Of a DNA stretch of 64,000 bases, positions 60,124 through 64,000 are shown piece by piece. Source of the stretch: JAJZNI01 sp035624785 (GTDB taxonomy: Bacteria; Chloroflexota; Dormibacteria; Aeolococcales; Aeolococcaceae); assembly GCA_035624785.1 (NCBI GenBank), contig DASPQV010000041.1, positions 1-64,000 on the forward strand, given 5' to 3'. The notes beneath the pieces are model-generated. The model worked only from the letters and a program-made list of their open reading frames with translations, searched no databases and was not told the origin of the DNA. Made by a program: the position numbers and the translations under genes. Position 1 is the stretch's first letter. The number at the start of each line of letters is the position of its first letter.

Positions 60124-61377
60124 ATGAACCACGCCCGGCGCTGCGTCCTGGCCTACTCCGGGGGTCTGGACACCTCGGTCTCGATCCGGTGGCTGCAGGA
60201 GCACCTCGACTACGAGGTGATCACCTGCACCGCCGACCTCGGCGAGACCAAGGACATCGAGGCGGTCACCGACCGGGCCCTCCGCATCGGCGCCGTGGCC
60301 GCCTACTCGATCGACGCCAAGCGCCTCCTGGTCGAGGAGTTCTGCTTCCCGAGCCTGGCCGCCGGGGCCGTCTACGAGGGCGCCTACCACCTCTCCACCG
60401 CCCTGGCCCGCCCGCTGATCGCCAAGATCCTGGTCGATGTCGCCCGGGAGGAAGGCGCCGAGGCGGTGGCCCACGGTTGCACCGCCAAGGGCAACGACCA
60501 GGTCCGCTTCGATGTGGCGACCACCGCTCTCGCCCCGGACCTCAAGGTGGTCGCCCCGGTCCGCGACTGGGAGATGGGCCGTCCCCAGGAGATCGAGTAC
60601 GCGCGGCGCAACGGCATCGAGATCCCGGTGACGCAGGAGTCGCCGTACTCCATCGACGCCAACATCTGGGGCAGGAGCATCGAGTCGGGCTCCCTCGAGG
60701 ACCCCTGGCTGGAGCCCGGCGAGGACGTCTTCGCCTGGACCGCCGATCCCGAGCAGGCGCCGCCCCGGGGCGTGGTCATCACCCTGGGCTTCGAGCACGG
60801 CGTTCCCGTGCTCCTCGACGGCGAGCGCATTCCCGGTGACGAGCTGGTCGTCCGCCTCAACACCCTGGCCGGCGTTCACGGCGTCGGCAGGATCGACCAC
60901 GTCGAGAACCGCCTGGTCGGGATCAAGTCCCGGGAGATCTACGAGGCTCCGGCGGCGGTGGTGCTCCACGTCGCCCACGCCGCCCTGGAGACGCTCACCC
61001 TGGAGCGGGACGTGGCCCAGGTCAAGCACGAGCTGGCCGACGAATGGGCCCGGCTGGTCTACGACGGGCTCTGGTACAGCCACCTGCGCAGCGCCCTGTC
61101 CGCCTTCGTGGCGGTCACCCAGCAGCCCGTCTCCGGGGAGGTGAGGGTGCGGCTCTGCCGGGGCACCGCCACGGTGGTCGGCCGCCGTGCCGCCGGCTCC
61201 CTCTACCGCACCGAGCTGGCCACCTACGACCGCCTCCAGGACCAATTCGACCATTCGGCGGCCAGGGGTTTCATCGAGCTCTTCGGGCTGCCGTTCCGCA
61301 CCCAGGCCCGCATCCAGGGCGCTCTCGAGGACACCGGGCCGCTGCCCCTCGAGCACCGGGTGAAGCACCGCCGATGA
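60124..61377 (+). CDS. argG: Argininosuccinate synthase ArgG
   Basis: 417 aa. ATP-pyrophosphatase loop CVLAYSGGLDTSVSIRWLQEH, KDIEAVTDRALRIGA, and ATGKGNDQ-type HGCTAKGNDQVRFDV are typical. It condenses citrulline and aspartate. ATG 60124 has GGGAG 9 nt upstream; a TTG at 60118 is the other in-frame start. Overlaps argH by ATGA. Confidence 0.95.
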   Translation: MNHARRCVLAYSGGLDTSVSIRWLQEHLDYEVITCTADLGETKDIEAVTDRALRIGAVAAYSIDAKRLLVEEFCFPSLAAGAVYEGAYHLSTALARPLIAKILVDVAREEGAEAVAHGCTAKGNDQVRFDVATTALAPDLKVVAPVRDWEMGRPQEIEYARRNGIEIPVTQESPYSIDANIWGRSIESGSLEDPWLEPGEDVFAWTADPEQAPPRGVVITLGFEHGVPVLLDGERIPGDELVVRLNTLAGVHGVGRIDHVENRLVGIKSREIYEAPAAVVLHVAHAALETLTLERDVAQVKHELADEWARLVYDGLWYSHLRSALSAFVAVTQQPVSGEVRVRLCRGTATVVGRRAAGSLYRTELATYDRLQDQFDHSAARGFIELFGLPFRTQARIQGALEDTGPLPLEHRVKHRR

Positions 61378-62858
61378 CCGCGGAGGCCCCGGGCGGACGG
61401 CGAGGCGCCGTCAAGGTCTGGGCGGGCCGGCTCGGGGGTGAAACCTCGCGGCGCCTGGAGGAGTACACCCAGAGCCTGGGCGTGGACCGGCGTCTCGCCG
61501 CCGAGGACATCCAGGGTTCCCTGGCCCACGCCGAGATGCTCCGGCAGGTCGGCCTGCTTTCCGAGTTCGATCACCGCGCCATCCGGTCGGGGTTGCTGAC
61601 CATCCGGGACGAGCTCGACCGGGGAGGGTTCGTCGAGGATCAGGCCGACGAGGACATCCACACGGCGGTGGAGAGGCGTCTCCACGAGCTGATCGGTCCG
61701 CCTGCCGGGCGGCTCCACACCGGCCGCAGCCGCAACGACCAGGTGGCCACCGACCTCCGCCTGTGGTGCCGCCGCCGCGCCGGCGAGCTGATCCTGGCGT
61801 GCGCCGATCTCCAGGAGGCGCTGATCCGGAGAGCGAGGGAGCACCGCGCCGCTCCGATGCCCGGGTACACCCACGGCCAGCGGGCCCAGGTGGTCTCGCT
61901 AGCGCACCACCTGCTGGCCTACGTGGAGATGCTGCAGCGAGACGTGGAGCGCCTCGAGGGGGCGCGGCGGCGCTGCGACCGGCTGCCGCTGGGCAGCGGC
62001 GCTCTGGCCGGGACCACCCTGCCCATCGATCGTGACATCGCGCGTCGCGCGCTGGGCTTCCAGGCCCTGAGCGCCAACAGCCTGGACGCCGTCTCCGACC
62101 GCGACTTCGCGGTCGAGCTGGTCTTCGCCTGTGCCCTGCTGATGCTCCACCTCTCCCGTTTCGCCGAGGAGGTGGTGCTCTGGACCGGTGCCGAGTGGGG
62201 CTTCGCCGAGCTGCCCGACACCCACGCGACCGGGTCGTCGCTGATGCCGCAGAAGAAGAACCCGGACGTCCTCGAGCTGGTCCGGGCGCGGAGCGGGCGG
62301 ACGGCCGGAGACCTGGTGTCCCTGCTCGCCGTCCTCAAGGGCCTGCCGCTGGCCTATGACCGCGACCTCCAGGAGGACAAGCGGCCGCTCTTCGACGCCG
62401 TCGACACCGCGCTGGCCAGCCTGGCAATCCTGGCTGAGATCGTGAGCGTCCTCCGCTTCGATGTGGCGGCCATGCGGCGGGCGGCCTCCGACCCGATGCT
62501 GCAGGCCACCGACGTCGCCGAGCACCTGGTGGCCCGAGGCCTGGCTTTTCGGGAGGCTCATCGCCTGGTCGGAGCCGCGGTGCAGCGCTGCCTCGCCCAG
62601 GGACGCAGCCTTGCCGACCTCGGGCTCGAGGAGTGGCGGGCCATCTCCGACCGCTTCGACGAGTCGGTGCTCGGCCTCTTCGACGTCGACGCCGCGCTGC
62701 GCCGCCGGGAGCTTCCCGGTGGCCCCGGCCCCAGAGCTGTCTCCCGGGCCCTGGCGCGGGCCACCGCGATGGTGGCGCGGACTCGCCGGAGCGAGCTGCG
62801 TAGCTCCGGCTCAGGGCGGCAGGCAGGGGTGAAGCCACCGGCGCCGCCCGGCTCCTGA
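61374..62858 (+). CDS. argH: Argininosuccinate lyase ArgH
   Basis: 494 aa fumarase/aspartase-fold enzyme that releases fumarate from argininosuccinate. Conserved VWAGRLGGETSRRLEEYTQSL start, TGRSRNDQVATDLRLW, and the catalytic-Ser loop GSSLMPQKKNPDVLELVRAR. It is about 30 residues longer than most ArgH, because of a Ser/Arg/Pro-rich C-terminal end. Last gene of the arg operon. Confidence 0.95.
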   Translation: MTAEAPGGRRGAVKVWAGRLGGETSRRLEEYTQSLGVDRRLAAEDIQGSLAHAEMLRQVGLLSEFDHRAIRSGLLTIRDELDRGGFVEDQADEDIHTAVERRLHELIGPPAGRLHTGRSRNDQVATDLRLWCRRRAGELILACADLQEALIRRAREHRAAPMPGYTHGQRAQVVSLAHHLLAYVEMLQRDVERLEGARRRCDRLPLGSGALAGTTLPIDRDIARRALGFQALSANSLDAVSDRDFAVELVFACALLMLHLSRFAEEVVLWTGAEWGFAELPDTHATGSSLMPQKKNPDVLELVRARSGRTAGDLVSLLAVLKGLPLAYDRDLQEDKRPLFDAVDTALASLAILAEIVSVLRFDVAAMRRAASDPMLQATDVAEHLVARGLAFREAHRLVGAAVQRCLAQGRSLADLGLEEWRAISDRFDESVLGLFDVDAALRRRELPGGPGPRAVSRALARATAMVARTRRSELRSSGSGRQAGVKPPAPPGS

Positions 62859-62891
62859 CCGGCCGGAGAGGCCCGTGTCGCCACCGACCAG

Positions 62892-62915
62892 GTTTTGGAA
62901 AATTATGTCCACAAC
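62892..62915. repeat. Inverted-repeat element, copy 3 of 3
   Basis: GTTTTGGA (62892-62899), an 8-bp AT-rich spacer (AAATTATG), TCCACAAC (62908-62915), 34 bp after the argH stop. This is the most symmetric copy: GTTnTGGA versus TCCAnAAC are reverse complements. Copies 1 and 2 are at 512 and 48142. Confidence 0.6.
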
Positions 62916-62956
62916 CCGGGCGGCGACACACCCACCACCCCAACTCGCCGGTGCGC

Positions 62957-63109
62957 GGGCGTCCCGCAACCCCGGCGAAGACGAACCCCCCGCCTCGGCG
63001 GGTGGGTGGGCGTATCGCAACTGCGGCGAAGACGCAACCCCGCCCTCGGCGGGCGGCTGGGCGTCCCGCCACCGCGGCGGGGACGCAACCCGCCTTCGCA
63101 GGCGGGTGG
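62957..63109. repeat. 51-bp tandem repeat, three units, each with a hairpin
   Basis: Units at 62957-63007, 63008-63058 and 63059-63109, all exactly 51 bp, starting GGGCGT and about 80% alike. Each has GCGG or CCGG then GGACGCAACC-type blocks and a GC hairpin: CCCGC-CTCG-GCGGG in unit 1, CCCGCC-CTC-GGCGGG in unit 2, CCCGCCT-TCGC-AGGCGGG in unit 3. The stem is kept while its sequence shifts, which suggests selection for structure. Spacers are not unique, so it is not a CRISPR array. Confidence 0.8.
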
Positions 63110-63226
63110 ACGGCCCGGCGAGTCAGTGTCGGGGGTGCTGACCGGCGTGGAGACGCGCTTCCCTGACCGGGCGCCGAGACCGAGCTTCCCGGCGATCCCC
63201 CGGAGCTGCGCGCGTACGCTGAAAGG

Positions 63227-63985
63227 ATGGCGCTGCCCACCCTCATCGTCGGGGATGTCCAGGGTGATCACGAGCGGCTGGCCGAGGCCCTCACCGCATA
63301 CCCCGACGACGAGGTCGAGACCATCTTCCTGGGCGACTTCTTCACCGGCGGCCGGCCCGGCGATGCCGGCGGGCATCGGGCGGCCCGGATCGCCCTGGGA
63401 CGGCGCAACAGCCGCGCCATCCTGGGCAACCACGACCTGCTGGTGATGGCTCTGGTGGAGGAGCGCCGGCACGGCGGTGAGCGGCTGCGGGCCCGGGACG
63501 GGGAGCTCCTGGAGACGATCTGGAGGAGGCGGCGCGGCGACCCAGCCGACCTGGCGGCGCTGGCCGCGGACGGCGAGATGGAGGAGTGGCTTCGCGGACT
63601 GCCGGTGATGCTGCTCCTCGACGATGCGACCCTGGTCCAGCACACCGACGATGACGCGTACGCGGCACTGGGTGACAGCGTCGCGGCGGTGAACCGCGCT
63701 GCCGCCCTGATGCTGACCCAGGGACCGGCCGGCCTGCTGGGGTTGCTGCGCCACCTGATCGGCCGCCGCGCCTTCGACGACGCGCCGCGGCTGGATGCCT
63801 ACCTGCGCCGCTTCGGCGCGCGCCGCCTGGTCCACGGCCACACGCCGCACTGGGGGAGCGGACCGGACATCCGCCACTCCGGCCGGCTCATCGGCTACGA
63901 CGGGCGCTTCTCCCGCTTCTGGGGTCGAGATCCCGGAGAGGAGCCCGGACCGGTCGGGGCGACCATCGCCTTGCTGCCGGGCTGA
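63227..63985 (+). CDS. Calcineurin-like metallophosphoesterase
   Basis: 252 aa. The metal-site motifs are complete: LIVGDVQGD (motif I, GDxQGD), IFLGDFFTGG (II), AILGNHDLLVM (III, GNHD), and RRLVHGHTPHWG (V). The order and DVQGD resemble PPP-type or ApaH-like phosphatases that act on phosphoproteins or dinucleoside polyphosphates. ATG 63227 lacks a strong ribosome site. It is the last gene in the window. Confidence 0.88.
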   Translation: MALPTLIVGDVQGDHERLAEALTAYPDDEVETIFLGDFFTGGRPGDAGGHRAARIALGRRNSRAILGNHDLLVMALVEERRHGGERLRARDGELLETIWRRRRGDPADLAALAADGEMEEWLRGLPVMLLLDDATLVQHTDDDAYAALGDSVAAVNRAAALMLTQGPAGLLGLLRHLIGRRAFDDAPRLDAYLRRFGARRLVHGHTPHWGSGPDIRHSGRLIGYDGRFSRFWGRDPGEEPGPVGATIALLPG

Positions 63986-64000
63986 GCGCGGCGGCGGGCG

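Larger units (their letters stand above)
62859..63226. other. Intergenic region with inverted-repeat element and tandem repeat
   Basis: 368 bp between argH and the metallophosphatase. It holds the third inverted-repeat element (62892-62915) and a 51-bp tandem repeat (62957-63109). All three plus frames and a minus frame stay open through the repeat because it is very GC-rich and its period is a multiple of three, but none has a ribosome site or recognisable domain. I call it non-coding. Confidence 0.6.

Noticed and set aside
62957..63109. Possible CRISPR array
   Set aside because: The whole 51-bp unit is repeated with no unique spacers, and no cas gene is present. It is a tandem repeat.
62875..63141. 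Open reading frame of 88 aa through the 51-bp repeat (and a long minus-strand frame over 62335-63246)
   Set aside because: The repeat period is a multiple of three and the DNA is about 75% GC, so several frames stay open by composition. No ribosome site, no domain, and part of the minus frame runs against argH.

Overview
The window is about 71% GC, gene-dense, and encodes almost only housekeeping and metabolic genes. I see no rRNA, no transposase gene, no phage gene and no CRISPR array. The mix suggests a soil-type, high-GC Gram-positive-related bacterium: a HelY-like Ski2 helicase, an SCO1664-type kinase-fold protein, DUF503, a short HisG with HisZ, argCJBDRGH order and a tRNA with encoded CCA. 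An actinobacterium or a Dormibacterota/Chloroflexota-type lineage would fit; this is inference, not proof.

Layout. 1-5.1 kb: tail of an ABC ATPase, a DesK/NarL-type two-component system (minus strand), and a divergent ABC-2 exporter operon with a small membrane protein between ATPase and permease. 5.2-9.8 kb: membrane-anchored flavodoxin, dienelactone hydrolase, GNAT, Ser/Gly-repeat protein, BON protein, ATP-dependent DNA ligase. 9.9-14.7 kb: minus-strand operon (PNPOx-like, EamA, DedA-like, 5'-nucleotidase) diverging from a MocR regulator. 14.7-21.8 kb: putative amine/GABA catabolism (saccharopine-dehydrogenase-like enzyme diverging from ALDH, gabT, APC permease, SSADH). 21.9-30.3 kb: RDD-CPBP protease, HAD phosphatase, PrmC-like methyltransferase, DUF72, tRNA-Arg(CCG), SCO1664-like protein, Fe-S uracil-DNA glycosylase, glutamine amidotransferase. 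30.3-38.6 kb: helicase/MFS/DUF503 operon, sedolisin peptidase, ParA pair diverging from a TPR protein. 38.6-44.2 kb: LAL-type regulator, two paralogous membrane proteins around a sigma-4-like mini-protein, Thr-type asparaginase. 44.3-50.8 kb: hisZGDBHAFI. 50.9-55.1 kb: GH15, GalK-like kinase, double YbjQ-domain protein. 55.2-62.9 kb: argCJBDRGH. 62.9-64 kb: a 51-bp tandem repeat and a metallophosphatase.

Many genes overlap as ATGA or GTGA, so the his, arg, helicase, exporter and two-component genes are almost certainly translationally coupled operons. hisC, hisE and argF are not in the window. The clearest regulatory site is an 18-bp ARG-box-like palindrome containing the -35 hexamer of a near-leaderless argC promoter, with argR encoded inside the same operon.

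The most unusual non-coding signals are (i) an inverted-repeat element, GTTnnGGA-N8-TCCACAAC, found three times with identical spacing at 512, 48142 and 62892, the second filling the only real gap in the his operon; (ii) a three-unit 51-bp tandem repeat with a GC hairpin in every unit, just after the third copy; (iii) a perfect palindrome on the -10 of the parA promoter; (iv) an AT-rich island between mocR and its divergent partner. All starts and functions are read by eye, without database search.
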